Shown: positions 39,201-56,200, counted from the stretch's first letter. The stretch: DNA of 64,000 bases from Glandiceps talaboti (GCF_964340395.1 NC_135565.1:11483742-11547741); one strand, 5' to 3'. Notes: a model not told the origin generated them from the sequence alone. A program made the numbers and translations.

Positions 39201-39290
<90 letters not shown>
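39150..39290 (+). repeat. Short dispersed tag plus (GA)n, copy 1
   Basis: GTTCACTCC..GTTAATCCTTGACCGTATTAACGAGAGT-type sequence (39158-39202) leads directly into (GA)n. The same tag precedes (GA)n at 53725-53775. The tag contains the inverted words GTTAAT and ATTAAC. Confidence 0.75.
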
Positions 39291-39292
<2 letters not shown>

Positions 39293-39379
39293 AAAACCAG
39301 GCAACTACAATTAAAAGTCGTATAAAAACAGTCGTGAGTGGGAGAGAAAGACAGACATACACACAGACAGTTAGTCAGC

Positions 39380-39720
39380 TAGCCAGACAGACAGACAGGA
39401 AAAACGAACGAACGAAAGCAAAAGAAATAAAAAAAGAAAAAAAGAACGACAGAAAGAAAGTGGGGGAAAAACTGAGCTAGAAATAAATAGAAATAAAGAG
39501 ACCGACAGATCGAGTCTAACAGAGAGAATGGGACGAATGAGAACGAGAATAGACAGAGTTCGGACAGAGATAATAAGAGAAACAAAAAAGGGAGAGAAAG
39601 AAATTCTGGCAGCAAACAAACACAGGCAAACAAACAAACAAACAAACAAACAAACAAACAATCAGACAGACAGAAGACAGACAGACATACAGACAGACAG
39701 ATAGATAGACAGACAGACAT
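39380..39720. repeat. Purine-rich low-complexity DNA with (AAAC)n and (AGAC)n
   Basis: Degenerate GAAA/GACA runs, (AAAC)n at 39625-39660 and AGAC at 39663-39718. Confidence 0.85.
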
Positions 39721-40305
39721 GCGTATGACAGGGAGTGCCCAATTAGAAACAACGAGAGATATCGAGGATGGAGAGGGGCTTGGGTGATTTAGAGAGAAAT
39801 TACGCTTTCAATTGATAGTATAACCTTACTGTAACATACAACTGGTCGTTGAACTACCAGCTCCCATCTTGGCGAGAATGATAAATGGATGCAATGACTC
39901 CCCCCACACACCCCACCCCTTCATAACACACTTCAAATAAAACTAACATGCATATTTAATCATTAACAAACAATAGCGAGGAGACCACCTGTCTTCCTGG
40001 AAAAGAACTCTAAAGTAATTATTTGCATCAGTATGTACGGGTGTCGTTTTTCCCTAACATTTCGACAGTACAATAACAGCAAACATTACTGTGGAGGAGT
40101 GGTTGTAAATCTTACTCACAAGTTTGTACAATGTAAGGGCAACGCTAATGTCCTGTCCTAATAAAAAGAGGACTTACGCATTTCCAATTTTACTCTGAGA
40201 GTCTCTCAGTCGATCTTTCCTTTCATGTATAAGCATCAGTTGATACATTTTGGCCGTATTTAGTGTCGCACAACTGCAGTACTCCCATTCCAACTGAAAT
40301 ATGCT
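39721..40305. other. No gene recognised
   Basis: Unique-looking intergenic DNA. Confidence 0.4.
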
Positions 40306-40637
40306 TAAAGTTGCCATACGGATGAGGATTGGGTATTTATTTTAGATTTTTAATTTTATAAAACAGTTTTATCATGGCGTCCTACTTGAAAAATAATGTG
40401 AAATAACATACACCAAGTACTTGTTTGTAAGGCAATAAATGTGTACGTGCAATAACAAATGTTTTACACATTGATTTAGGATTTTTTTGTAATAAACCGA
40501 GTTACAACACAGACTTCGTCTATATTGTTTCAATTTGATTTTTCAAATAGGAGGCTAGGCCATGATAGAACGATTTTATAAATGAAAAATCCAAATTAAA
40601 TACCCAATAAATTCCCTCGTATCCATATGACCACTTA
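40306..40637. mobile_element. Foldback/MITE family, copy A (most complete)
   Basis: Inverted ends: TAAAGTTGCCATACGGATGA ... TTGGGTATTTATT at left against AATACCCAATAA ... ATCCATATGACCACTTA at right. Interior words include CAGTTTTATCATGG and GCAATAACAAATGTTTTACA. Related copies lie at 56275-56578 and 59860-60125. No coding capacity. Confidence 0.7.
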
Positions 40638-42344
40638 AACCATCACTTGGTATTACACGTATGATATTCACATGTAACTTATGAATGAATGAGCCGATGA
40701 CGTAATTTTTCTACGGCCGTATAAAATTGTCGAGGAAATCCCTACTGTAAAATCAACTGCTAAAAAATGCCAGAAGAGAATTGTAATGCCATAGAAGGCA
40801 ATTATTGACATTAATTATACTAGAATTATAGTTTATTTGAGGTTTTATGACAGTATTTACATTTGCATATAATAGTTAACTATATAAACTCAGCCTGTGT
40901 GACTTTAAAACCATGTCTTTGATAAGTGACAACGCATTTTAAAATTCGTCTTTCCAATATGATATCAAATAAAGTTGAATGCAAATATCATTTTTATAAC
41001 ATTATCTTTTGTTCACTCCCCCCCCCCCCCCCATCAGATGTCACTTAAAATTTGACCATAAACTTATATTTTTATTGGACCACAATGTAGGATACTGTAA
41101 CATCTAATAGTTTACAATATAATTTCACATTGGGTATATTTAAAAGCCTTGTGGTGTTTACTTTTGATCCTCGGCGTAGTTTGTGTTTTCCACTATATAA
41201 ACTATTATCCTATGCAAATTATCGTATAATTCACTTCCATGTTTTGAAGGTTTTTGTGAACGGCATAATTTGTTGGCATTATACATCCGTGTGTGGGTAT
41301 TATTTCGACTAAAACTAAACCCCGGCGCCCACTGGGCCCACTGCAGCACACCACTATCCCATTGGATATCACCCTGTAATTTCGATGATAAGTTATACTC
41401 TGGGATCATTCCACAATATATCGGTTGCTTGTTAATCGCATGGTGTTATATTTCTGAGGATCAGCATAAAATATCGGTGCAGCAGAAGATTGACAACATA
41501 TATCTGAGGCGACGTTATCTAGAATTGAACAATAATTATTCAATTCAACTAGGTGTTTGGCGACGTCTAAAAAACCGCGCCACAGTCTGAAGTCAGGGTC
41601 GATCTATTCGCCTTGAAATATTTTTTATCACACATTTACACACAGTAACTACAAAGTCATGACAATGGTGTCACTGTTTGCAGCCTGGTTCGTGTTTTTT
41701 CAGACTGCTTCCTAGCGGCAGCTTTTTAAAATTATTTGTTGAATGCGGTTGCCATTTTATGAGACTTTTAAAATTTTAAAAAAAAATTTAAATAGACAGA
41801 ACAAGATGACTACTAACAACTGGACGTGATGCAGAAAACAATTTAAACAGTTTTTATTTTTTTTCACAACTTTTAGAGTGACTTCTTTTAACAGAAAGAT
41901 AAGGGGCTCTAATTTGTTACCCCTAGCCTTGAAAAGTAAGATTATGTGTGGAAACGTTTCGTGGTTAAATGCTAAGTTGTACAATTGAAATGTACGTACA
42001 GCACACATGAGAGAAGTAAGGAAAGAAATGGCGGTGATCTAGCTACCAAATCACTGCATAACATTGAATATCAAGTGTACAATTGTGTTTGCATACTTCA
42101 AAACTATATGTCATGATGAGTGTTGCTTGTTTGGCTACTACACTACTGTACTGTGACCTTGTGTGCCTTTGCCAACGTTCACGCTTACAACCAATCGATC
42201 ACTTTTGTACATATTGCTGCGAGTCTGCATGAGTCGTTCTAATTATGTGCTGAACGCATTCATTGATACAGAATGGTTTTAAAATCAACCAAGTTTACAA
42301 ATATAATTGTTGTGGTGTGTTTTTCCTCAGATAAAAAAAATCTA

Positions 42345-42397
42345 TAGTGGTCTGAGGTTCTTCGCAGTCTTCCTAGTGAGCTCGAGGGGTTCAAGCC
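42345..42397 (+). mobile_element. tRNA-like SINE fragment (A and B box)
   Basis: TAGTGGTCTGAGG resembles a pol III A box. GGTTCAAGCC at 42388-42397 fits a B box, about 40 bases downstream. No tRNA cloverleaf is evident, so a decayed tRNA-derived SINE head is the likeliest reading. The rest of the element is not recognised. Confidence 0.35.
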
Positions 42398-43439
42398 TTG
42401 TTCTAATCCGCGTTGAGTGCTTTGCTTTGGGGATTGTCGTTAAAAGATCGCTCAGCCAATTAATATGGTATGACATATCCCAGAGTTGAGAAATGGTATA
42501 GTCCTGACTGTCCGGGTTACTCATGAATGTTTGGCATGCCTGTAAACACCCCATACCAGTAACAATGTCCACACACTTTAGTAGAGTACCCAGTCCCTAG
42601 TCCCGTGCAATTAGAAAACTTGTTATGTCGGTGAATTACATTTTGACACTGGGAATAACATTGTGGTTATCTTAATTGGTTTACAACACGTTATTTGAAC
42701 ATATATATAGTTGAGATCACGAATGTTCAAGTGCCTTCTGTAAGTTCTTGCTACACATTGGCTTTATAGAAACATATTACCCTGGATTGAACGGTCAAGA
42801 TGAAGGCCATCTAGCGGCAACTGCGCATGCACGTACAGCTGACTGTATACACCTTTCTTGTCGTCGTGATGCGGGTGCTCAAGCTGAATAAAATGAGAGC
42901 CGTCTTTCTCGGCACAAGGCGCTCACTCCCAAAATCGAAAACACAAACGACAATAAACGAAGCAAATAGAAGTAAAACAAAAGAGCTCAAATCGTATATT
43001 CACCATATCAGATTGTATCCAGTTTGTCGAGTGCTATACCGTAATACATATACGTGCATACACAGCCTTTATTTAAGCTGATCTACAATATAGAGTGTAA
43101 ATGATGTTGATGCATACTTTCTGGTGTGAAGGTTGAACAGTTGACACTACTTACTATAGTGGCTAGACTCTTTACGTATAAACGTTATCATCAAATTTAA
43201 TCGTCTCTTTCATAAACCTGAATACCAATACCAGATTTGAGTAAAACATTTGTGTTAATGGTAATGGCTAAACAGAAAAGGATACACATAATGATAGAAT
43301 AATACTGTTTATCCAAACACTCCAAACACACGTTTGGATATAAAGTAAAAATTAATTCTCTTATCACCCATCATCAAATTCCCACGCAATAATTGTGACC
43401 AAAGAGAATCTAATTATCTTGGGGTCAAAGTAATTAGAA

Positions 43440-43518
43440 AAAAATGAAAGTAAAATATTTTACCGATCTACCTACCCTATTTTCTGACATCATGTTCTCG
43501 GAAACAAACATTTTTTTT
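43440..43518 (-). mobile_element. MITE-like repeat, partial third copy
   Basis: On the minus strand GTTTCCGAGAACATGATGTC and then GGGTAGGTAGATCGGTAAAA match the left end of the copy at 11161 (GTTTCAGAGAACATGGCTTC, then GGTAGGTAGGTCCGAATTTT). Confidence 0.55.
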
Positions 43519-44121
43519 TTCGGATTTAAATAAAGCAGAGTTTTTATCAGACTTGGACTTGTCCTTTTATTCAAACTCAAGTTATGCCATATTCAAGTCC
43601 ATCTGTGTTAAAAAGTTTATCGTACCATATCACTGTAGTTGGACTGATACTTATTTGTACTACAAACTCATTCTTGTTCCTTAATTTAATATCCACATTT
43701 TTTATTGAGTACCTGGGAAGTGCCTGTAAGTCGTTACTATACACTTAGTGCAAAAGTCCGTATGTGTAACCATTGACCAACGCTACTGTGTTGTTTGAAG
43801 TGATGAGGTGCGGGCTGATATACCGTACATAACTAATAAATTCGTCTTATTCAATTTCTACTTTGGGTCACATTTGTGCATCTGGTTCACAATTTTATGT
43901 GCTCTAATTTTCAAAATGCTGGTACTTGTTATGCTTTGTTAACCTTGTTGCATTTTAATCTTGAAAATTCCAAATTATGTGTAAACGCGCATGACGTTCT
44001 ACTTCGTCGTGTAGATGCCATGATGCACTACTAGCGCATTGCAGGTTGCTGTTCACTCGCCCTGTTTGATACATCAGTGCAGAAACTACGATGCTAAAAT
44101 CTTTAATATGGCATTGTATGA

Positions 44122-45920
44122 ATACAGTTTCTTGCTACATTTTGTCTAAATAAAATGAACTAATAAAGTGACATTATGCAGGCATCGAATACAGACCTTA
44201 ACACATTGGCGCCCGCGTATCTATGTCTTGTGGCAGTGTGGTTGATTTCGTTCAAAGACTAAATACGGCAAGATATTGTGATTTTGATATCTTACAGTGG
44301 AGTGTTGGCTGGTGCGGGCTGTATCAAACAGAACGGTAACTTGCAACGCGCTGTAACTGTTGATTGAACCATAATATTCTAACTTACTGTCTTGTAAATG
44401 TGTTTTTTCCCCTGAAGTCGATCATGCTCAACAACTTGTTACTTATGTGAAGTAATATTTAATTAACACTTTTTAGAAAGGTGCTGTCCTTGGCGGTAAA
44501 ACAGTACAAGGGAATACAATATATTCAATGGATTACTTTCTTTTTGTGTCATTGTATACAGGCCATTCTTCGACCCTATTTTTAGTTCCATGTCAACAGC
44601 GCCGTATTCAGGAAAATCTTCGATGTTGCTCCAAAATACGTTGTCTTTTTAAAGTGTCGGTTGTCGCGTTTATATAGAATTCGTCATTTGATTGATGACA
44701 AATGGTAACTATTTTGAAAAGCGCAATTGTAAGCTTGATATAATTGTAAACACAATGTGCACGGAGTTTGTAAAATGAAACAAAACATACATTGTCGTCA
44801 GATCAACCCCTGCAACGTCCACAAAACTGGGTTACAGGATTTATGTGCTGTGCAGTGAGATTCGTGACAATTTGGTTTCACGACAATTCTTTTAAATGAG
44901 ATGTTATTGTAATCAATTGTGATAAAATCACGACGAAGACAGCATTTCTCACCCAATGATGGTCATACTAGACAAATTATATCCGCAGTTAGTAGGATAA
45001 TAAAACAGTAGTGAGTTTGGAACAGTAAATTGGCGGGAAACTAATGTTTACTATCATTTCGATCAGTCTACTATATTTACGTACATAGTCTAGTTCTTAT
45101 AATCATATAAACGTTACGATTATTACGTATGTTCATTTCCACTCGCTGCCTAACTCTACCTACAACAACCTGAAAATGAATGACGTTGGAACTCGATAAC
45201 ATCATCGTGTTTAAATGAACGCTGTCGGGGTGAGCACATATTTCTGTGCTAGACGGCACAACTTTGAGTATACGTGAGTGGAGAAGATCGTGGTAATCGT
45301 AACGTGTACGTATTGCAACTTGACTAATATGTACCCTTAATCATGCAATGATTTAATTATTCAGGATTAATGGATATGGTCACGTGATGAGCTTTGCCTT
45401 AATAATTGTGCCGACTCCTGTAAATTCGCGCGTAGAGGAAAAGCAAAATGTAGAACGGTGAACCAATAGCATACATTACACATAAATATTACAGTTAGGG
45501 AGTCAGAGTTAGTTTTTTGCTAGATATATGAATAGTGCTAGACTCCTTAGCATAACATAAACAATGAGAATTAAATCGCATGTAATGAGTAGTGGACAGT
45601 ATAATATTTTAATCTTCGATATTACATGTAACATGAAGGTAGAATTTTTTATTATGCATGTTCTCCGTTTGCCAATTTTCTGCCAAGTTTTGACCAGAAA
45701 GTAACTTAAATTGTTCAGAATCTTTCTTTTCATGATTTCTCTATCTTTGTTAATTTAATTTAATTTAATTTAATTTAATTTAATTTAATTTAATTCTTTT
45801 GTTTAATATTTCCCAGTAAGTGGTGTAATAACTTAAATTGAAGTAATCATTCTAATTTCTCATGTGCATGTATATAAACACATTTTCCTCGAATAATGTG
45901 GTACGCCACCTGCAGGAGTT
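44122..45920. repeat. Possible old segmental duplication, copy 1
   Basis: Anchors shared in order with 47603-50055: CTTGCTACATTTTGTCTAAA (44130 and 47610), GAACGGTAACTTG (about 44332 and 48860), and AATTTCTC..GTGCATG followed by GTACGCCACCTG (45855-45913 and 49985-50054). Between the anchors the similarity is weak. Confidence 0.45.
45749..45796. repeat. (TTTAA)n pentanucleotide repeat
   Basis: About nine units of TTTAA. Confidence 0.95.
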
Positions 45921-47602
45921 TCCGTTATAATTTACGAATTTTAAAAAGAAATTATATAAGTACTGAACTGCTGGGATGTGATTCTGTTGAATAATTCAAT
46001 GAATACAGCTGATCACGGTTTTACAACTTAGCTAAGTGTCACACATGCAAAGTACAGTAGGCTTTCTTAACAAGATTTCAAAGCCCGAGAAAATTCTACC
46101 GAGGGACCGGTACTAATTTAATCTTTCAAAATGATCATATACTATACTAAGTCACGATAGCAGGTATCAATACAAGTAAGTGTACTTCTGGTAGAAACAA
46201 TTTTGAATCTGGCTGGATTTTTTTTATTAAAGGTCTGGGTTTCAGCCCGAGGTTCTCGCATTAGTGATATCAGTTGAACCATGTGGGCTACATAAGGTAC
46301 TCTGTGGTTCCGGATCAACCGTTTCTACAACAACTTCGCTGTATAGCGCTGTCAGACAACTGCTTTCAAACATTCATTTTGATCCTAAGCCGGATAACTA
46401 CTTTGTAGATGTGCTAAAGCTGGTTTCCTGGTTGTAATTGTCGAATTTCATTCTGCTAATGGGGGGGGGGGGGGGGGGGGTGATATATATGACAAAAAGA
46501 CTTGTATCTGAAGTACCACATTTTTTATCCAAAGACGTCTTTTTCCTTGTCTGTGGTTTATCGGCGCTCACAATTAATGTATGGCGACATTCCAGTTGCT
46601 ACTAGCACGAACCGTGGGTTAGCATAGCACACCTCCTTAATAATTCCACCCTAATCTATAAGCTTGTATTTCGATGCGTTCCATGACACAGAGTTTCGCC
46701 ATTTATGTTTCACTTTCAATAAAATTATAATTTTGTGGAATCGATAACAACCATGGCGGTATCCGGCAGATGTTCTGTGATTATGAATGCTGCAATCCCA
46801 CAGATGTTACTTCTTTCTTTCCTTTTCGTAGAAATGAGTACGTGATACCACTACTTTATAGCACTGTGAAAACTCATACAAAACAGTGTCAAAGTGTCAG
46901 TGAGAATGAGCCCAGAGCGCGATATTAGAGGTGGCAAGAGGTGGCAGCTGCAGCTGCAGCGAGATTCTTACGCGGCGGTACATGTAGTCTGCTTCTGTCG
47001 GAATTTCCAGTTAAACATGAATGGCGACACACGTTGTGGTGAATACATCATGTTATGGGACCTGAATAGGGTCGTTTAAGTGTTGACAATACGGCGGGCC
47101 ACCACCTGTTGTGTACGGTCATTGTATTTCGGTTTCCACTTATTGTGCGTCGTTCATACAATTTCCCGCCAAAAATGATATCGGATTGCAATGCCAAGGC
47201 ATTTCAATTGTGATTCTATGACTGAGAGTAGTTCAAACATCGCAGTCTCTTTGATAAACATATATGTCACGGTTACTTATAAAACTCAGACGGCTCATCT
47301 CAAACCCGAACTATGGTCTCTTAGACTAATGCCACAAGCTATTGAAATACAGCAACAATGCCAGTGTCATTCATGTTTTACGTTGGATTGGAACAAAAGT
47401 CCCTGAAAAGAATCTTTGAGATGCGAAAGTAGTTTGAACTTCCAGCCGTTCTTGTACTAATTTACAATAGTTTTAATCGCTACAATTATGTGTTACGGCA
47501 CCGTTTCAAGGTACCGTCCACCGTCTGTTTGATACGCGCCCACACAGAGAAGCCAATAATGGAGAAACAACTATTCTACTCGTACAGCAAGATCGCAAAT
47601 TC
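45921..47602. other. Intergenic, no gene recognised
   Basis: A poly(G) tract lies at 46462-46481. A 61-residue plus-strand open frame (46894-47079) and one of 71 residues (47191-47406) have no domain or splice support. Confidence 0.4.
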
Positions 47603-47735
47603 TCCAATTTCTTGCTACATTTTGTCTAAATGAGAAAAAAAAATGTACTGTCACTAGGCGCGGACACATGGGTGCCAATGTTTTTACATCTGCATTTGAT
47701 GTCTGCATTGTACCATTAAATTAATTAATTTCATT

Positions 47736-48662
47736 TTGACCAAATGCCCACTGCTATTTTGCATCTACATTTCTCCACTTGCCACCCTATTAAGACATCA
47801 TGATTTGAATTTTATACAATATGCTGATGACAATCAACTATATGAAGGCTTTGCTTTGGCTGACACATCCACCACTGTTGCCAAGATGGAGACTGCAGTA
47901 CTGGACATAAAATCATGGATGACACAAAACAAACTTCAACTAAATGATGGTAAAACTGAGGTACTACTCATTAGGTCTCAGTTTATGCGCATACCCCGTC
48001 CCATTGACAGTATAAACATTGGATCATGTTCTGTTGACTTGGTTAACTATGCACGCAATATTGGTGTAACCTTCGATGATAAACACACTCTTAGGAAGCA
48101 CATTACCATAACATGCAATTCGATCTATTACAATCTTCGAAAAATTGGTCGCATTCGTCGCTATCTGACAAGTGAAGCATGTGAAAATCTAGTCCATGCT
48201 CTTGTCTCATGCAAACTGGATTACTGTAATGGACTCTTATATGGTTTAGCATCTAAAGACATTACTCATCTACAACATGCTCAAAATACAGCGGCCAGAA
48301 TTGTTTCACGCCGCAAGAAATCAGACCATATCTCCCCAGTTCTCAAGGATCTACATTGGCTACCAGTCTACTACAGAATACATTACAAAATACTTTTGAT
48401 GACCTACAAAGCTCTCAACAATGCTGCACCTAGTTACATATCGGATCTGATCAGTTATAAGCATGCTCCACGTGTACTTCGCTCCAACAACAAAGGTCTA
48501 TTACACATCCCACCCTGCAAACTTAAATCCTATGGTGAACGTGCTTTTTCACGCGCTGCCCCGCAATTATGGAACAGTCTTCCGGTTGCTCTGCGTCAAT
48601 CACCAACCCTGGACAAGTTCAGGAAAGACGTTAAGACTCATCTTTTTATGAGAGCATTTTGA
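47736..48662 (+). pseudogene. 5'-truncated reverse transcriptase C-terminal half of an L2/CR1-like LINE
   Basis: Encodes the C-terminal part of a non-LTR retrotransposon ORF2 protein. The frame begins inside the RT palm (CPLLFCIYISPLATLL corresponds to the usual GSVLGPLLFxxYI block). It then has YADD (residues 29-32 of the frame), NKLQLNDGKTEVL, the thumb and connection region, DLHWLPVYYRIHYKILLMTY, PQLWNSLPVALRQSPTLDKF and RKDVKTHLFMRAF, ending at TGA 48660-48662. There is no ATG start, since the first codon is TTG, and no endonuclease. It is therefore a dead 5'-truncated insertion. The frame is otherwise intact over 308 codons, so insertion is fairly recent. Confidence 0.93.
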
Positions 48663-48758
48663 TAAGAACTCTTTTTAGTGTCCTGTAAAGTGCCTTTGAA
48701 CATTCTGAGTAATGGATTCAGGCGCTATATAAATTGTTTGATTGATTGATTGATTGAT
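47742..48758 (+). mobile_element. L2/CR1-like LINE insertion with (GATT)n tail
   Basis: The coding fragment is followed by about 60 bases of 3' UTR ending GGCGCTATATAAATTG and a (TTGA)n tail at 48737-48758. A short simple-repeat 3' end instead of poly(A) is typical of the L2/CR1 clades. The same GCGCTATATAAA tail ends the minus-strand LINE at 11.6 kb and the SINE at 21.9 kb. Confidence 0.88.
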
Positions 48759-49499
48759 GTCGCAAGAAACTTTATTCATTCAATCTCCGGCTCTATCTTA
48801 AAGGGTCGAATGTGAGGTTTCATACTTAGTTTCTGTGTGGTTGTATTGAACAGTTCTGGTGAACGGTAACTTGAAACCGGCTGTAGAATAATCTCATCGA
48901 AAAGGCAATGCCAGCTCTCTCAAATTTCAAATTATATTACTCCGGAAGCGCGCGTGCGACTCTTAACCCCCCCCCCCTATAGATTTTATTAAATAGGGGT
49001 CTGCTAATCCATAAAAATGAACCATATATGCATGAAGATAAAGTATACGTTTTCTAGATTCTTGTGTGTGGGTGGGGTGGGTGGGTGGGGTGGGATGGGG
49101 TGGGGTGAATGGGTAAATATTTATTTTGAGACGGGATATTTTGTTACGATAAAACAACAGTGAACTCTTTGTTAGGCGTATAGTTTGATAGTAGCACTGC
49201 ATCCCCCCTTACTACAAATCTCTTACAACGGTGTATAGAATATATAAAAAATTCGGATACTCGTTGAGATTATTAGGAAGGAAGTACTAGTTTCATGACC
49301 ATATATACCCCTAAAAAAGGAAAAAAAAGAAACAAGGTCGTCCATGTGTCAACAAAATTGGCAGCTCTCGACGATAAAAAATTCCGAAGCGTTATTATAG
49401 TTTGAAGATGACTGGTGGTACCAGTGATAATACATCGCTCTGTCTCTCTGTGTTTGTCTTTAAATAGCCCTGCCTCTTTCTGTCTCTGTCCTAGTCTAT
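48759..49499. other. No gene recognised
   Basis: Contains a GGGTGGGGTGG-rich stretch (49065-49110) and several C homopolymers. Part of the possible segmental duplication. Confidence 0.4.
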
Positions 49500-51066
<1,567 letters not shown>

Positions 51067-51695
51067 CATAGTTCGTCTAATTATATATCGAAGCTGTTTA
51101 TATATTTAAAGAAGTTTAACAAGGTTTTACTATAAATTATTTTCAAATATAGCACACATTTTACGAGACGCTTATACATTGTAGGTTAATAAAAGAAGCA
51201 GTGTTGTTTTAAAACTCTGCTACACAACTTTATAAATTACAAAAGGCGAGCACAAATGGAAGCTCAGAATAAGCTCGAAATGGAGTTTCATGATAAGGAA
51301 TTTTCAAAAAACAGTATACAGTTAGAGCACAATTTATATATTTGGGTTAGGCATGGTCAAAACTAAACAGAGTTATTAGATTTACAAGTGACATTTACGA
51401 TTATATATTGTTGGGCGTTATGATTTAATTGATATACGTGTATATTTATTTTACTAAGCCTAGCCTGGTGTTGCCTGTCAAATATTCAAGTGATAAATGC
51501 TATTGAGTTATGACTCAAAATAGAGATACAATGTTAGCTTGTTTCCTAGGTGCGAACATTCCAAAGAAAAATGGTACAGAATTATTGGCCATTCCTGGGA
51601 TAGTATACAGATGCTTGCATGCCATCGAAACTCGACAACTTGCAAAAGAAACAAACACACTAACGAACAAACAAACACATAAACAAAACACCCCA
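51067..51695. other. No gene recognised
   Basis: AT-rich DNA; no exon or repeat family member identified. Confidence 0.4.
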
Positions 51696-51727
51696 AAACA
51701 ACAACAACAGCAGCAGCGACGACGACG

Positions 51728-51766
<39 letters not shown>
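51696..51766. repeat. (CAA)n / (CGA)n trinucleotide repeat
   Basis: CAA and CAG units, a short CGA block, then CAA. It would encode polyglutamine in one frame, but nothing supports translation. Confidence 0.95.
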
Positions 51767-52641
51767 TGGTAAAAAAACAAATTCCACTACGCGAGGTTTT
51801 GTTTGAACAACTTACACAATCATATATTAAATGTAACGTTCTCTTTTGGTTTCAGAAACTTGTCCTGTGTTCATAAAGGTGACACATGCCGTTTTCTATC
51901 GCACCACGCAAGACTGGTGTACGGAGATGTATTTTGGCTCTCCCCCCTCCCCCACATGGCTCGACGCTAGGCTAGGTACACATGTACGTGTTTTGATAGC
52001 ACGACAGGTGTGATTTATGTCAGGTTTGTTTATTTTTTGATAAGTGACACTTAACTCTTGGGTTAACAAAAGCACCAGATTTCTATTGACTCTGTTGCCA
52101 TCGTGTTTGCTTTTCAGTGACGTCATGAGCGGTGGATACAGCAATTCCAGACTGATCTCACGGATGACTGCGTGCTTGTAGTGTACCAGAGTTCAACGAG
52201 TTCTCGAGCATGCCAACAGATCGAGAGCGTGATGAGTTTTGAAGAGTGTTTATACTTATCAGTCTTAGCATTGTATATGTTGTCCAGGATTCCTTGCAAT
52301 GTTGGCTTTTGTACCGTCATCATACATGTAGTGTGTGCCGGTAAAATATATTATACAATTATGACAAGACACGTTCTTAATAAGTGTCATCGTCTCCACC
52401 GGCTTTGATATGTGAAATTCCTCATGTCTATCCTTGTAAATCGCAAAATATATCACAAGAGAAATGTCTGAGACAGTTCTGTGACTCTGAATTATTTGAC
52501 ATTACTTATAGATGCAGTGGTACAATGTGTGTACCGTGTCACCTACATATTCGTCCAGTAGGCGATTGAATATACTCCCCTCGATCTCGAAACGAACACA
52601 CACCTTTCCTTTCACATATGAAAAAAACCCAAGATAAATCA
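51767..52641. other. No gene recognised
   Basis: Short open frames on both strands overlap each other without domain matches. Confidence 0.4.
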
Positions 52642-52799
52642 CTCACTCACTCACTCACCCATGCATACATACATACATACATACATACGTACATACATAC
52701 ATACATACATACATACATACATACATACATACATACATACATACACCTAGCTAACTACCTAGTACCTACATACAAACAGACAGACATACCTACTGACTG

Positions 52800-52833
<34 letters not shown>
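52642..52833. repeat. Compound (CACT)/(ATAC)/(CA)n microsatellite
   Basis: CACT run, ATAC run to 52745, unique island, then CA run 52800-52833 with AGAC-like DNA to 52950. Confidence 0.95.
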
Positions 52834-52835
<2 letters not shown>

Positions 52836-53118
52836 AGACGCGCGCGTATGCAGGCAGTCAGACAGTGATAACGTGAGACTCGGTGAGAGAGACAGACAAA
52901 CAGAAACAAACAGAGTACATCGAGATAGAGACAGACACAGATAGAGAGAGATGCCAGCTGTAAAAACATGTCTGTGGAAAGGCCAAGAGTATAGCATTGA
53001 CTGGTCAGTCATCACACGTGTGGCTTTCTATTCAAATGCAGAAAAACTACGCATCATATATGCTGACAAATGGAATTTATTAAATAAACGTTCAGAATTT
53101 ATATCAAAGTGCCGACAT

Positions 53119-53204
<86 letters not shown>
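53119..53204. repeat. (AT)n tract 1 of composite locus
   Basis: Pure AT run of about 85 bp, upstream of the hammerhead motif at 53271-53326. Confidence 0.98.
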
Positions 53205-53206
<2 letters not shown>

Positions 53207-53270
53207 ACCAACTTCCACTGTGGCACCCATATTACGTGAAATGACATTTTGAAATTTGAAATTTTGAACT

Positions 53271-53326
53271 ATACCGTTCGTCTGATGATCGCAACAGCGT
53301 GAAACACTGTAACGACTCCTGTGTAT
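53271..53326 (+). ncRNA. Hammerhead ribozyme (type I topology), HHR-2
   Basis: All core elements appear in order. Stem I 5' strand is TCGT (53278-53281). Box CTGATGA is at 53282-53288. Stem II is CGC/GCG around AACA (53290-53299), flanked by a U-U closing position. Box GAA is at 53301-53303. A two-pair stem III, AC/GT, surrounds a 3-nt loop (53304-53310). Cleavage position A17 is 53311, then stem I 3' strand ACGA (53312-53315). Distally ATAC (53271-53274) can pair with GTAT (53323-53326) across an internal loop. Short-stem-III hammerheads of this kind are known in Penelope-like elements. Activity is inferred; the short stem III and U-U position lower certainty slightly. Confidence 0.75.
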
Positions 53327-53407
53327 CTTACTTGATACTGTTATTTACACCTTTCTATCTACATACATATGTATTGAGCACTGTTTACTGCAGTATAGAC
53401 ATTTTAC

Positions 53408-53410
<3 letters not shown>

Positions 53411-53486
<76 letters not shown>
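53411..53486. repeat. (AT)n tract 2 of composite locus
   Basis: Pure AT run, abutting the palindrome at 53487-53563. Confidence 0.98.
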
Positions 53487-53490
<4 letters not shown>

Positions 53491-53563
53491 TTGGTAGTAC
53501 TGGAACTCTTTCTTGGGTGTAACTCAGTTACACCCAAGAAAGAGTTCCAGTACTACCAAAACT
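53487..53563. repeat. Perfect palindrome, 38-bp arms
   Basis: The left arm (53487-53524) begins AGTTTTGGTAGTACTGGAAC. The right arm (53526-53563) is its exact reverse complement around a single C. No mismatch in 38 pairs. Confidence 0.95.
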
Positions 53564-53620
53564 ATTACGCTCTGCCACTGCGGTATTGAGCACTGTCTTA
53601 TAGCAGATTGATACTCACCG

Positions 53621-56143
<2,523 letters not shown>

Positions 56144-56149
56144 TCAGCA

Positions 56150-56192
<43 letters not shown>

Positions 56193-56200
56193 ACACATGT
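56144..56200. repeat. (GT)n microsatellite
   Basis: GT run with ATGT interruptions. Confidence 0.93.

Larger units (their letters stand above)
40638..44100. other. Intergenic; MITE fragment and tRNA-like piece inside
   Basis: No gene recognised. Poly(C) near 41018-41031. An open frame at 41270-41590 plus has no domain. The internal items at 42345-42397 and 43440-43518 are listed separately. Confidence 0.4.

Noticed and set aside
41270-41590. 106-residue open frame
   Set aside because: No domain recognised. Opposite-strand frames are equally open, so there is no evidence of coding.
51510-51806. Polyglutamine protein
   Set aside because: A (CAA)n microsatellite in a short frame with no supporting exon structure.
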